The notes under the pieces: generated by a model
Seen by the model: the letters and a program-made list of their open reading frames with translations, nothing else
Databases searched by the model: none
Told to the model about the DNA's origin: nothing
NCBI GenBank assembly: GCA_000827325.1
Contig: KN832870.1
Location: forward strand, 5,456,001 to 5,520,000
DNA: 64,000 nucleotides
DNA from: Oidiodendron maius Zn
Lineage: Eukaryota > Ascomycota > Leotiomycetes > Myxotrichaceae
Direction: 5' to 3'
Program-made: the position numbers and the translations under genes
Part shown: positions 46,906 through 58,200 of the stretch, in pieces
Position numbering within the stretch: position 1 is the first letter of the stretch
How the letters are laid out: each line of letters begins with the position of its first letter

Positions 46906-47040
46906 AAGTACGGTCATCTACTCAGATTTAGGATAAATTTCAACGATATCTTCATAGCCATTTACCCCCTTTAAAGAAGATTCCCTTTCAGTATCTGCTT
47001 TATTTATAGACCTACTATAAACCGCGATTTTAACCCTCCA

Positions 47041-47240
47041 GGCCTGTCGTGTCAGGACAGGCCGGAATCTCGGCTATTGCCCTCATAGCGCATGATAGAC
47101 CGCACCGCTTGGTACGGCTAGCCCCCCATTTCCTGGTGTTCACGCCAGTTGCACTACCCCATCCTTGAGGGAGGCACAAGCAAATATCCCCGCGGGGATC
47201 GAGAGCATGGGTCAAGGGTGTGGTGCGGGGGTAAGCCGCG
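47041..47240. repeat. G+C-rich repeat-like segment with hairpin and palindrome
   Basis: Much richer in G+C than its surroundings. It opens with GGCCTGTC-GTGTCAG-GACAGGCC (8-bp stem, 47041-47063) and contains the perfect 14-bp palindrome ATCCCCGCGGGGAT (47187-47200). It looks like a dispersed repeat or a dense regulatory block before the C2H2 gene; I cannot name it. Confidence 0.35.
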
Positions 47241-47403
47241 GAGGTCCCAAGTAAACCTACTATTTAAAATTCATGCGGTCGCTTCCTTTTTCAACACCTC
47301 CTGCGCTGGTATATGCAGCAAATAGCACTCCCTCACCACCTCATTTCAGTTCCAGGAATCTTCACTGGCTGCGTTATCAATTCCTGGACATGCCGCATGT
47401 GAT

Positions 47404-50339
47404 ATGGAGCTAGCTGAGCAGAACTGGGAGCCCAGGTCGGCCAGCAGACCTTCAACATCAATTACTAGCCTCAACGGAGCAGAGTCCAGAACTGAAAGTA
47501 GGATTCGTAAGCGCTCATCCAAAGTGTTTCACTGCTCTCTTTGTGGAAAGGCCTACTCCAGAGCAGAACACCTGTAAGTTGGAGTGGCTTGACCTGGCCC
47601 TCTCATCTTTTCCGTCACCTCCAGGATACTGATTTGGACGCTGATTCTAGCTCTCGTCATCAACTAAATCACAATCCGAAGCAGATTTACAAGTGCGACT
47701 TGCGTAACTGCGGCAGGATTTTCGTTCGCGAAGACTTACTAAGTCGACATAAGGAGCGGCACAGTAACAGCGATAAGGAGTACCAATGGCAATGCGAAAA
47801 TCACTCAAGAACAGAAGGGAAAAGCGCTGTTGATGCATCTCTTTCCAGTCTCACCTATCTACCAAATTCCACGCACTCGCCTCCCATCACCGAAACTGAA
47901 GACCTCGCCCCTGGTCCCCCCAGGACTGATCATTTCACAGATCATCACCTCAGAACGGACATGTCGCAGTCGCAGTTAGAAGCGAGAAACTTTGGTTTGG
48001 ATTCTTCTGTTCCGGAACAGCGCAAAACCCCCAAAGCTGTGGGTGTACTGATGGATGAAGATATTATCTTCACTTATAATATGCAAAACCAACTGGATAG
48101 CAACGGGATAGATTGTCCTGGCCAAGATCTGGATACTCCTCACTTGTATGATTCATGTGCATTATGGCAAGATGAATTGGCTATTTCTGGAAGCATGCCA
48201 GACTTTGGAGGCCAAGGCTACAACAGGTCTCCCTTTACAATGTCGGATGATTTTATAAGCTTTCTCTTTGAGGGTATCGTGTCAGACAATAACCCCAGAA
48301 TGCCTATTGCTTCTCCCAGTGCCGATGAAATAACCAAGTAAGACCTATCCTCACTTCAAGTTTTTCTGGTATGCTTTTGCTAACAACCAGAATTGGAAGT
48401 AATTCTAGCACTTTAACCGATTCCCATCAGCACAAGTCAACAACAACTGAACGCATAATCAATGACGAAAGTTTTAGCACCAGGTCATCAATTGATGAAA
48501 ATCTCTCAATGAGGCTAGATCAGTCATCAGTAATGATATCAGACTCAAGAAGCCAAGAGATATATGACCTGGTAAAGAACAAGTTCAGTGAGTCGGGTAA
48601 TAGGTTAGCCATGCATGGACACTCTCTTCTTGGGGGAGATCGGGGCCAAAATTTCAGCATTTTGAGCAGAACCATGATGCAGGCCTATATAGACAACTTC
48701 TGGCGCAATTTCCATCCCCAACTACCTATCTGTGAGTGAACTAAATGTGCCGCTGAGCATCACATGGCCTGCTATTCGAGATTCTAATACTTATAGCTAA
48801 CAATCATCAGTACATAAACCAACATTCTCACCTGAGAATACCCCCGATCTGCTCCTTATCGCAGTTATGATGATCGGTGCATCTTGCTCGAACAAAGGAG
48901 GTAACCTTGAAGTCATAAGAGCCAGTGTAGATATGGGGAATATTCTAGCTCGTCATCTTCGATGGGAAATATTTCGCGACGACCATTTCCATCCCGCAAG
49001 TTTGTGGGTATTTCAAACACTTCTTCTGCTCGAGGTGTATGAGAAAATGTTCTCCACGAGATATCTTCATGAACGTGCACATATTCATCACGCTACCACA
49101 ATAACACTGCTGAGGAGGGATATTGCCTTAACGGAGCGGTCGATACTTGACTCGCCTTCCCGATATCAAGAAAACCCAGCCTATTCGAAGTCAGGACTAG
49201 AATCTCCCCCAAATGACTCATGGGAGCATTGGATTACGAGGGAGGCAACACGAAGAGTTGCTTTCGCGGCATTTATGATTGACGCAACTCATGCAACTAT
49301 GTTCGGACACTCTACTATCATGGTAACTCATGAGATACGATGTTTGTTACCTTGTGACGACGCGTTGTGGTTTGCAACAAGTGCGACAGAAGTAGGAAGA
49401 ATTAAGTCAGCCCTCCAAGCTAATCACATAAAACCCATTTCATTTTTGGAGGGGCTGCAACGAACTTTGAATGGACAAGAGGTGCCAACTAATGAGTTTG
49501 GGAAAGGAATATTGATGTGTGGCCTGTTAAGTGTCAGCTGGTACATGAACCAGCGCGATCTTCAGATCAAATCTCTCGGGGTAGATCCTGAGACTCCAAG
49601 CCGAGGGATGAAATGGGAGAAGTCGATTACGCGAGCATTTGAAATATGGAAGCAGTCTTGTGAAAAAGCCGCTGTCAATAACTCTAACGACAGAATGGGA
49701 TATAACCTCGACAAGGACTTAGTTCTCGAGAGCAGAATCGCTTTATACCACCTTGCTCGAATCAGCATGTATTCTGATATTGTTGAATGTCAAATCTTTG
49801 CTGGGGCAAAGAGGGTTCTTGGACGAGCGATTTCAAAATTGGACTTCGAAAGCGCTCAGCGACGGATCCGAAATATCTGGGCTCCAACTGCAGATGCTCG
49901 GACTGCTGCCTTCTACGCTATTCGCTATTTATGCACAGTATTGCTACCCAAGGCTTCTACAGATGAAGTCTATCCACCTAATCATGATTTCGTCCCTGAC
50001 TATGCGGCACGAAAGAGCATAATTCCGAGTCGTTGTTGGGTCCTGTACTATGCCGGCCTTGTTGTTTGGTCATATAGCTATGCAATTGATGGGCCAATGA
50101 CTGCCCTTGTACCCTCTGGTAGCTCGCTGGAGAATTATATAAATGACATGAACTCTTTTCTACTACGTGTAGACAGGATCAAGACTCCAGATGAAGTAGT
50201 TCATCATAGACTCAATGGATGTGGCGGAATGCTCAAGGTTCTCCGATACATTTTTCGTCAAGCAGATTGGGAGCTTCTTCTTGAAGCAGCAGATTTACTT
50301 ACAAATTGCATTAAGTTGATAGAAAAAAGGGGAGGGTGA
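47404..50339 (+). CDS. C2H2 zinc-finger regulator with fungal_trans domain
   Basis: Exons 47404-47573, 47651-48337, 48391-48731 and 48811-50339 give 908 aa. Two adjacent C2H2 fingers lie at residues about 40-100: FHCSLCGKAYSRAEHLSRHQ (split by the first intron inside the leucine codon of HLSRH), then YKCDLRNCGRIFVREDLLSR followed by HKERH. A long disordered middle leads to the fungal-specific domain (PF04082 type): LPILHKPTFSPENTPDLLLI, MMIGASCS, SLWVFQTLLLLEVYEKMFS, EHWITREATRRVAFAAFM and DATHATMFGH. The 4-exon frame is clean throughout. It is the nearest regulator to the dehydratase/SDR genes and a reasonable candidate to bind G-rich sites such as AGCGTGGGG, since C2H2 proteins like CreA recognise GTGGGG cores; that link is inference. 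Confidence 0.92.
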
Positions 50340-50937
50340 GCAGATTTGCTTTAATAACCCATAAAAGTAGAGAGTATCGAGCAGCTCAGGATACAGGGCA
50401 GTTCCAGAAATCATACATAATAGGCTTCCGATGTATTTTGAATAGATCATTTAATCTTGTTCTCCTCATAGCTCAACGGCAGCGGTTCTGAAGTAACCTA
50501 ACACTCATGCACAACCTAGATCAGCCTTTCCTCCAAAGTATAACGCAGGTCGTTGGTTCTTACTCAAAGCGATTCGCATCTTCTAGACATCTAATGGAAT
50601 CTTGCATCTCCACCACTTCCCAACCACCATTCTCAATCCTTCTAATCCGGGATATAAATTCTGACTTAAAGTATTTACCCTTCCATAACACCTCTACCCT
50701 AGTCCTGTCGCCAGATGACGTGATCATCTTCTCATGTACTCAATGTTATACCATGGGAATGTTTGCTCCTCCCAATCCTATTTCTCACATGACCAGCCTC
50801 GCCCTTACTCAGGCTCGGCTAAGGCCAGGCTCATCTTCGGCTCAGGTGTGCTCAAGAGCTACTCAGGGTCTACTCACTCCTATTACACAATATAGTTCAG
50901 CTAAAACTAACCTCACCAGAAATCATCAACTTTTAAC

Positions 50938-50959
50938 GAGGGGCCTTTTCAGGCCCCTC
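50938..50959. repeat. Perfect 8-bp hairpin
   Basis: GAGGGGCC-TTTTCA-GGCCCCTC: an uninterrupted G+C stem with a six-base loop. Possibly the end of a repeat element. Confidence 0.6.
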
Positions 50960-51032
50960 CCTAGCCAAGGATCCTAAATATATTACTACTTATACTATAG
51001 AGACAGATACTAGAGACTATAATCTTAGATAA

Positions 51033-51254
51033 CGTCACGGATCGATCAGAACGCCTAATCAACGACCCCTCCCTGCCTCACTTAGGCCCTCACGTGATTA
51101 TGCGACTAGGTGTACTATACACTCCTTTCTTCTCCTTTTTCTTTTAGTTTGTTCTCTTAGTCAAAACAGTTGATAGTCGAATACACTTTTGAGTCTACAC
51201 CTTTATGTTCTTCAGGACTGAGATCCCTATTCAGCTTGAGCCGTTATAGTGACA
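51033..51254. mobile_element. Possible solo LTR-like fossil
   Basis: About 222 bp bounded by ends that are inverted versions of a TGTCAC/GTGACA-type terminus, with promoter-like CT-rich DNA inside, as in solo LTRs of fungal Ty3/mdg4-like elements. No target duplication could be confirmed and no internal coding region is present. Old and broken if real. Confidence 0.3.
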
Positions 51255-51692
51255 ATATTAGATACACTAATCATATTAACTATCGTAATCTATATAATAG
51301 TAGATGTCTAGGATGGCAAGCTTAGGGTTCGTTTATTGTAGAGGCAGTCTAGTTGTATATTAGGAATAAGTGAAGGCAGTCTGATCCTGACGAAAGGGAA
51401 CACTAGGATAGGTCAAGCGGCAAATATACGACTGGATAGTTTAAAGAGGTGATATGGTTGTTGTACTTCCAAGGAAAATGCCCTAGAACGGAGTTATGTA
51501 ACGACGAAGTGTAAGGGGTTTTCCAGCTTCGAAGTGTAGGGGAAATTTGTCTCGCTTATCGCCCCTGAAACAGGTCATTTGCTAAAATAGTTTTGGCACC
51601 TAGCCAATAACATTCACGTGACCTCCACAAGAACTTTGATCCGAGCCGGTCTCGTCTCGAAGGTCAAAAAAATAAATATATAAAAAGATAAG

Positions 51693-51764
51693 TAGCAATA
51701 TCACGTTTCGATCGTGAGACCTCCGGGTTATGAGCCCGGCGCGCTTCCACTGCGCCCTGGGATT
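51693..51764 (-). tRNA. tRNA-Met(CAU)-like sequence, probably not functional
   Basis: The minus strand shows a D arm GCGC-AGTGGAA-GCGC, an anticodon arm CCGGG-CTCATAA-CCCGG (anticodon CAU) and a T arm TCACG-ATCGAAA-CGTGA, all perfectly paired and typical of fungal elongator tRNA-Met. The expected acceptor strands (AATCCCA and TATTGCT) do not pair. A CTTTTT run follows. It is either a tRNA pseudogene or the head of a tRNA-derived SINE. Confidence 0.5.
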
Positions 51765-51928
51765 TAGTTAGCAATTTGTGTCGACATGACAATTTTAATA
51801 CGCACATATTGCTAGGCTAGTGTTTGTTGCTCGGCGTTGCTCCACTCCGCCATTTTGTACTATTTGAAAATGAGATCGCTTATTTAAATATATATAGTAA
51901 GTTTAAACGCCGTTAGCTTAGTCGCTTA

Positions 51929-52369
51929 ATAACGTAGGTGTACAGTAAGCGGATCAGGACAGTAAGCGGATCACCTAATTTTACCGCAAAAACCACGAAT
52001 TTAAAACTACAATAACTTAGCCATTTCTTAATGTTTTAATCTAAAACTGAAAATCCTAGCTATTCACTTATATGCGATTAATACTTAAGCTTAACTTAAT
52101 TATCTATTAGGTAGTTATTTAGTTATAAGGTTTAATACCAAATTTTAGGGAATCTAACAGCTAGAATTTAATATCTTAAATATTTATCTATAGATTTCTT
52201 TTAAAGTTATAAATATTAATAATATATATATAAAAAGCCATAACTTTTAGTTTTATATTAAAATATTAAGAAATGGCTAAGTTATTCAGTTTTAAAATCG
52301 TGGTTTTTGCGGTAAAATTAGAGTGATCCGCTTACTGTCCTGATCCGCTTACTATACACCTACGTTATA
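51929..52369. mobile_element. About 440-bp MITE with long terminal inverted repeats
   Basis: The first 115 bp or so (ATAACGTAGGTGTACAGTAA onward to TTAGCCATTTCTTAAT) return inverted at the right end with few differences. Each arm carries two tandem 17-bp units, ACAGTAAGCGGATCAGG-like. A TA (51930-51931 and 52367-52368) can be read as target duplication, as in Tc1-mariner/pogo elements. The A+T-rich centre has no coding frame, so it is non-autonomous. It lies 195 bp before the GIY-YIG gene. Confidence 0.85.
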
Positions 52370-52563
52370 ACGTTAACGTATTTGATAAGCGAGTGACGTA
52401 TTTATGCGAGGGGCGCACTCCTCCTCGATTTCAGGGCTTTTAGGGCCCTGAAACGCTAAGCGATTTCCAGCAAAAATAACAGATTTGTCGGAACCCACTG
52501 TGCACACCGGTGCCTTACGACACAAAACATTGCTGCTTACAGCTAATCGATCGCGCGTAAGCC

Positions 52564-54085
52564 ATGGAGAAACCAAACCCCCAACCTGTGAAATTGGAAG
52601 GCTGCCTCTCTCAAATTTGGAATTTCTCGACGGGAGAGCTACTAAACACGACTCAAAAATACAACTGTAGCGACTATGGTTGCCCTGTTCTTACTATAGC
52701 CACTATAGTTCTTCGAATTTGTATAGAGATCAAGAACTTAAAGCTACGTGCTTGTATACAAGTTTTAGATTATATTAATAATACTGAAACAGAACAGATA
52801 ATTTGGACAATGGTCAAATCAATACATAAGAGCTTTCAAGAATATATAAACGGGATTAAAAATGGGTTTATTGACCTTAAGTATATTTTTAGAATATACT
52901 TTGATTTAGGACAAAAGTTAATATCTTAATAGTCTTCCTTCTCTCCAGAAGGACCTTCTCTGTATATCAGATCAAGGTGTCTATGCTGGAATTGTCCACA
53001 AGGCCTGTAGGCAAACATGTATATATATCGGTAGCTCATACGGTACAAGTGGTCTTAAAAATAGAATTATAAACGGCCACCCAAGTCAAGCAAATAGAAG
53101 GAGAGAACCAGAGAAGCCTTTATATGCTGTAATAGAGGAACAAGATACTACTATATTCTTTATTCCTTTAGTAGTATATAAGGAAGTTGTCGAAATAGGA
53201 CAAGTTCTCCTTGCCGAATCTGTTTGTTGTGCTATATTTGGTGCTCTAAACTCAGAAGAATACCGCCAGATAAGACTAGAACAGCTTCCGAAAGTAGACT
53301 GGAATTATGGTCTAAATAGAAGCGATCCACTTTGGACATTTCGAACCGGATATAGAATGCTTGGGCGTGATCTAACTTTATATAGAAGGTTACGAACGCT
53401 CTATAATTGTTTAAACTCTGGGCCAGTGTGTGTTAAAAGTAGAACAGCTAATGGCCCTTATATAATTTCCCTCTTTGACGAACCTTTCATAATCCCTAAG
53501 AAAATTGGACAGAAATGGGGACTTCAAAATAATTCTAAGGTTAATGTTGAATGGGATATCGCTAATGGCACTCATCTACATGCATTTGCGCCGCTAGCTA
53601 TAGAGACTGATGATGGAAGACGAATTGGAATTAGGGTATTTACGACTAAAAATGAACACTGGATTATTCGAAACATTGAATCAGCTATTCCTCTAGCAAA
53701 TACACTATACGACCTATTGACTGGCAAGATTATTGGTAAAAGGTACAGATGGGATAGTTCTCGAAAGTTTATTTTTCGAAGCGATAAATATAACGAAACG
53801 CAAAATATCACTAATGGGGATGACTTTCTGCCTCAACCACGGATCGGCCTACTATATAACGAAAAGTTTGCATGGGGCGATCTAACAAGGCAACCAGAGA
53901 CTAGGCCAGGAGATATTATAGTACAGGAACCGAAGGATGAAGAAATCGAAATGGCCGACTCCGACTTTACCGAGACCTTGGAATACGAGAGCTACCTTCA
54001 AGAGCTCTATAGAAAGTATTTGCTTCCACACCACCGAGATCTCCAGAGGCAAGGATGCAAGATAGACACAGGGGACGAAAATTAG
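52564..54085 (+). CDS. GIY-YIG-type nuclease-domain protein
   Basis: Two exons, 52564-52880 and 52933-54085, joined by a 52-nt GTATAT...TAG intron, give 489 aa. Residues about 105-210 fit the GIY-YIG fold: QGVYAGIV (GIY strand), CIYIGSS (YIG strand) 13 residues later, GLKNRIINGHPS with the conserved Arg and a following His, and VLLAESVCCAIFGALN where the metal-binding glutamate is expected. The first 100 residues are helical and unrecognised; the last 280 (from DWNYGLNRSDPLWTFRTGY) have no known domain but contain a PRIGLLYNEKFAWGDL block and an acidic tail. No reverse transcriptase is near, so this is not an obvious Penelope-type element. Codon use is A-rich, unlike the cluster genes. The fold call rests on motif spacing only. 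It could be a selfish or defence nuclease. Confidence 0.65.
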
Positions 54086-55295
54086 GTAGACACCGCAGCA
54101 GCTCAGGTCCAGAGACAGAAATGAAAAGTGTTATGAGAACATTCCCGTACTGAATTGCCTGTAACCAGGAACTTCCCACCCCACCAAGACAGCAGGCCAG
54201 GGCAAATAGTTATTTCAAGCAAGGTTACAAATTCCATCATTAGTAACAACCGTAATTCTGACCCCTTTAAGCCCAGAATCCAGAATTTGGCTTCTATAGC
54301 AGGAGATACATAGTCAACTGGCTCTCCTAGGTATGCTAACCATGTACATGAGGGTAGATTTGAATATATCGATCTTGGGCATGTACTCACGTATCTACTA
54401 TAAGCCATTTATGACCAATAAAATTGTTCCATTAGTATCCATTGCAACTGCTATAGGTCTCAAAATATCGGCATTAAGGTATTTGAGATATGCTTGATTT
54501 ATGTCTCCAATAGTAAGGAAAGTAAGAGTATAGAGGGTCCTGGGAATCATTTAGGTAGCAACGCCGTGATCCTAAATTTGAATGTGTTAGACCTACAGGA
54601 TAAAGGAGATAGCTGTGTTCACTACTATACGAGATCCGCGACCCGAGTCTCAGGTACGACGATTGTACCATAGCTCGTCCTATAATATGCACTTCAGCCT
54701 GTCGACATGGGAGATACAGCAGTGGCATGTGGATATGTGTATATTTGGAGGAATTACATACGATATAAGAGGGTTCTGACACCCGAATGACAACATGGGA
54801 TAATTTACAGCGTTGATATAGCCGCAGCTGATAAACCCGTTGGCGAAGGAGTCAATATCACGGCAATCGTACTGTTCGTTTTGCATCTTCTAAAGGGTCG
54901 GCTCAAATGTTTACATGACATCTCTGCAGGATGACTTGTTGGCCTGTCAATCGGTGATCCGGAGAAGCAACTTTCTCTCGAAAAGTTCGAAAGCATCCCT
55001 GGATCAACGAGCACGGCTTTAAAAGCCAGTGTTGCAGTCACATACTCCTAGAGCCTCGTAGCCGCCGACCCCGATGGGAAGCGCTGCAAATTAAGCGCCC
55101 ACAGGACGTCTTAACCTTGCCATCATCGAGGATGATGGCATTACTTTGACGAATACAAGATCGTCGGCGTTGCTTTGGAGATATTGATTCGAGAGATGTT
55201 ACATATCTAATTAAGCCATTGCCACTACCATCACTCTCAGAGCACTTAAAAAAACATCAATCCCAATAGAGGTAGGGAGGAGATCAAGGGACATT
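54086..55295. other. Intergenic region, no gene seen
   Basis: About 1.2 kb between the GIY-YIG gene and the 3' end of the HET-NACHT-WD40 gene. Minus-strand frames are short and without family features. Confidence 0.55.
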
Positions 55296-58200
55296 TCAAA
55301 AAGCAAATTCCATAATTGATACTCGACCAGACCTGTATCCGAAGCTGACAATGCTCCCGTGAATAGCGACACAGCTTGGTCGATAATCGGAAGGAAGCCA
55401 AAGTAAATTTTCCATGTCTAAACCTACCCATTGCTCCTTGACAAATAGAGAGCGCAGAGGGATCGGTTGAGAAACAGCTGCAGCATATAACGGTCCCTCA
55501 TTAGTCTGGACAAATGTTCCATCATCAGAGAACAAAATGGTCCGAGCCGCGACATCAACATCGAGCGTGTGAAGCACCGCTCCCGAGCCGGCGTCCAACA
55601 GCTTGACTGTCCCATCGCCCAATACTGAGGCTAGTAGCTTGCCGTCCACCGAGAAGGCCACGGCTTTGACCCATCCTGAATAACCTTCTAGGGTCTGTAG
55701 CACTGATCCCGAGCTGGCATCACATAGCTTGACTGTCCGATCGTCTGATGCCGATGCCAGCAGTTTACCGTCTGGTGAGAAAGCTACGGCGCTGACTGGG
55801 CCAGAATGGGCCACTAGTATGTGTAGTGCTGCTCCTGAGACAGCATCCCATAGTTCGACTCTCCCGTCGCCCGATGCCGACACCACCAACTTGCCGTCCG
55901 GAGAGAACGCCACAGCGCTTAATCTAACTGGGGCCGAATAACCTCTGAGCGTTTGTAGCACTGCTCCCGAGCTGGTGTCCCACAGCTTGACTGTCCCGTC
56001 GCTGGATGCTGATGCCAGAAGCTTGCCGTCCGGCGAGAAGGTCACTGCCCTAACCGTGCCCGAGTGGCCATTAAGCGTCTGTACTGCCTCTCCCGAGCCC
56101 ACATCCCACAGCTTGATTGTTCCGTCACCCGATGCCGATGCCAGTAGCTCGCTGTCCGGCGAGAACACAACGTCCCAGACCCTTATCCGGCCCGGATGGC
56201 CCTCGAGCGTCTGTAGCGCTGCTCCTGAGCTGGCGTCCCACAGCTTGACTATCCCGTCGTCTGATGCCGATGCCAGCATCTTGCCGTCCGGCGAGATGGC
56301 CACGTCCCAGACCCAGCCCAAATGGCCTTCCAACGTCTGTAGCGACGCCCCTGATCTAGTATCCCACAGTTTTACTGTCTTATCACCCGATGCTGACGCC
56401 AGCAGCTTGCCGTCCGGTGAGAAGGCCACGGTCCTGACCCAGCCTAAATGGCCCTTGAGCGTCTGTATCGCCTCTCCTGAGCTAGTGTCCCATAGCTTGA
56501 CTGTCTGATCGTCTGATGCTGATGCCAGCAGCTTGCTGTCCGGCGAGAAGGCCATATCCCTGACAGTGTCCGAATGACCTTTGAGCATCTGTAGCGCTAC
56601 TCCTGAGGTGTCCCATATCTTGACAGTCTCATCGCCTGATGCCGAAGCTAGCAGCTTGCCGTCGGGCGAGAAGACTAAGCGTGAATGGCCCTCGAACGCC
56701 CGCAGCACAGCATCCCAATTCTTCTCGACTTCTGGTAGTCTTCGCATCCATCGAGGTACGCAGTCTTTAAAATGATTTTTCACTATACTAATCGCCGGAG
56801 AAAACACGAGCGCACTGCAGTATGTCTGAAAAGGAGCCTGCTCGATCACGGGTCTGTTGCTGAGGACGAATCGCTTTGTGTCATAGACAAATTCGTATAG
56901 TTGAGGACATACACATGCCTAAACTATATATTAGCCAATTTGTGTCACACTAAGATGGTAAATTAAGCCAATTGGAACATCATAGCAACGAAATTCTCTA
57001 TACTGTCTCAATCTGCTACAGCCGAGACCCATCCCGTATTTGTGTGTTACTGTGGGCCTCCAAGCGTTCGAATAGGATCGGCTGGCTTACAGCTGCAATA
57101 GACTCCAAAGTAGAGATAGCATAGATTCCTTCAGAAACCTTCCGCATCCATCCAAGAGCCTCGAGCCAGTGGAGGAGATGTTTCTGTAGGAATTGATGCA
57201 CTAGGTCATTGTCGTGTAGCTGAGCGTGGCTCCTGTGTAAATGCTGAATCCAGTGAAGACATGCATACTGAAGCTCTGCCGGAAGACTACGCTTGACTCG
57301 ACTAATATGTATATCAGATATTAGTGCACCAGGAGCATCTAGTCCGCATATATCTTGCTTAAGCGATTCCGACATAAGCTGTATGCATCTAGCGGCTATC
57401 TTCTGATGCATTTGCCTATCATTAACCTGAAAGTTAGTATCTGTACACCTATTGCTATCAAGTAAAAAATCGCGAAATGAGGGGTGGTGTAGACGGAGTG
57501 GGTATGTTTCATCCTTTGGGATCTCTAGAATAGCGTGGATATTCTTCAATGTCCGGTTTACCTGTTGTTTCGTAGTATAGAGTAGCCTGCTTAAAGACTC
57601 CACAGAGAGAGGAGAGAATAGAATGACGATACATCCAAGCAGTTCTCTCAACATCCCACATAACATTTGTCTTTCCTTTTCAATATAACTTGTTTGGATA
57701 GAGTTTCGCAGAACGGTGATATAGATTCTGTTCAGGTGATCCTCTGGCGTAGAGGAAGCGCTGTCGCCCTCAAGAAGCATACCTAGCCTTTCCTCAGTAG
57801 ATAGGCCCTCACGAATAAATCGGCAGCCAATTGCGGCCCAAATGAACAGGCCGCTGGCAATCTCAACTAGACGTCGGATAGCCTCTAAACCCGGCCAGCC
57901 TGGCTCTTGTGCATCTTCCTGGCCGATAAGTCTCAAGTTGTACTCCAGGAAAATAAAGATATCATGGTCTACTATCGAGCGCGATATACTATGCAGAACA
58001 AAACACTCGAGCACCTCGTCTGGCACCTGATTAAATCCATATCGAATTGGGATCTCAGGTCTGCTGGTTAAAAAGACTCGTAACCGGATGTTCTGTAATA
58101 AGCGGACTTCTGCTAAGAGCTGTAGAATAATTCGAATATTATTATCATCCTCACATTCATCGAGCGCATCAACTATAAGAATATATGAGGAAGAGTAGTA

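Larger units (their letters stand above)
50340..51928. other. Repeat-rich intergenic region
   Basis: No gene I can support. It holds GCTCAGG-rich degenerate units (about 50815-50875), a strong hairpin at 50938-50959, an LTR-like piece, a tRNA-Met-like sequence and A+T-rich DNA. A frame at 50507-50977 is low-complexity and lacks family features. Confidence 0.5.

Noticed and set aside
50468-50560. tRNA-like box A (TAGCTCAACGG) followed by a weak box B
   Set aside because: Box spacing is too large, the box B match is poor and no acceptor or anticodon stem can be drawn.
50507-50977. 156-codon open frame
   Set aside because: Low-complexity, repeat-derived composition (GCTCAGG units and a hairpin inside it) and no family signature.
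55729-56775. Long Ser-rich open frames antisense to the WD40 repeats
   Set aside because: They are the mirror of the highly repeated WD40 coding DNA and have no start, family or splice support of their own.
56850-57090. Stop between NACHT and WD40 parts, suggesting two genes or a pseudogene
   Set aside because: A GTAAGC...TTTAG intron (57090-56919) in phase 0 removes the stop and joins the parts into the usual linker sequence.
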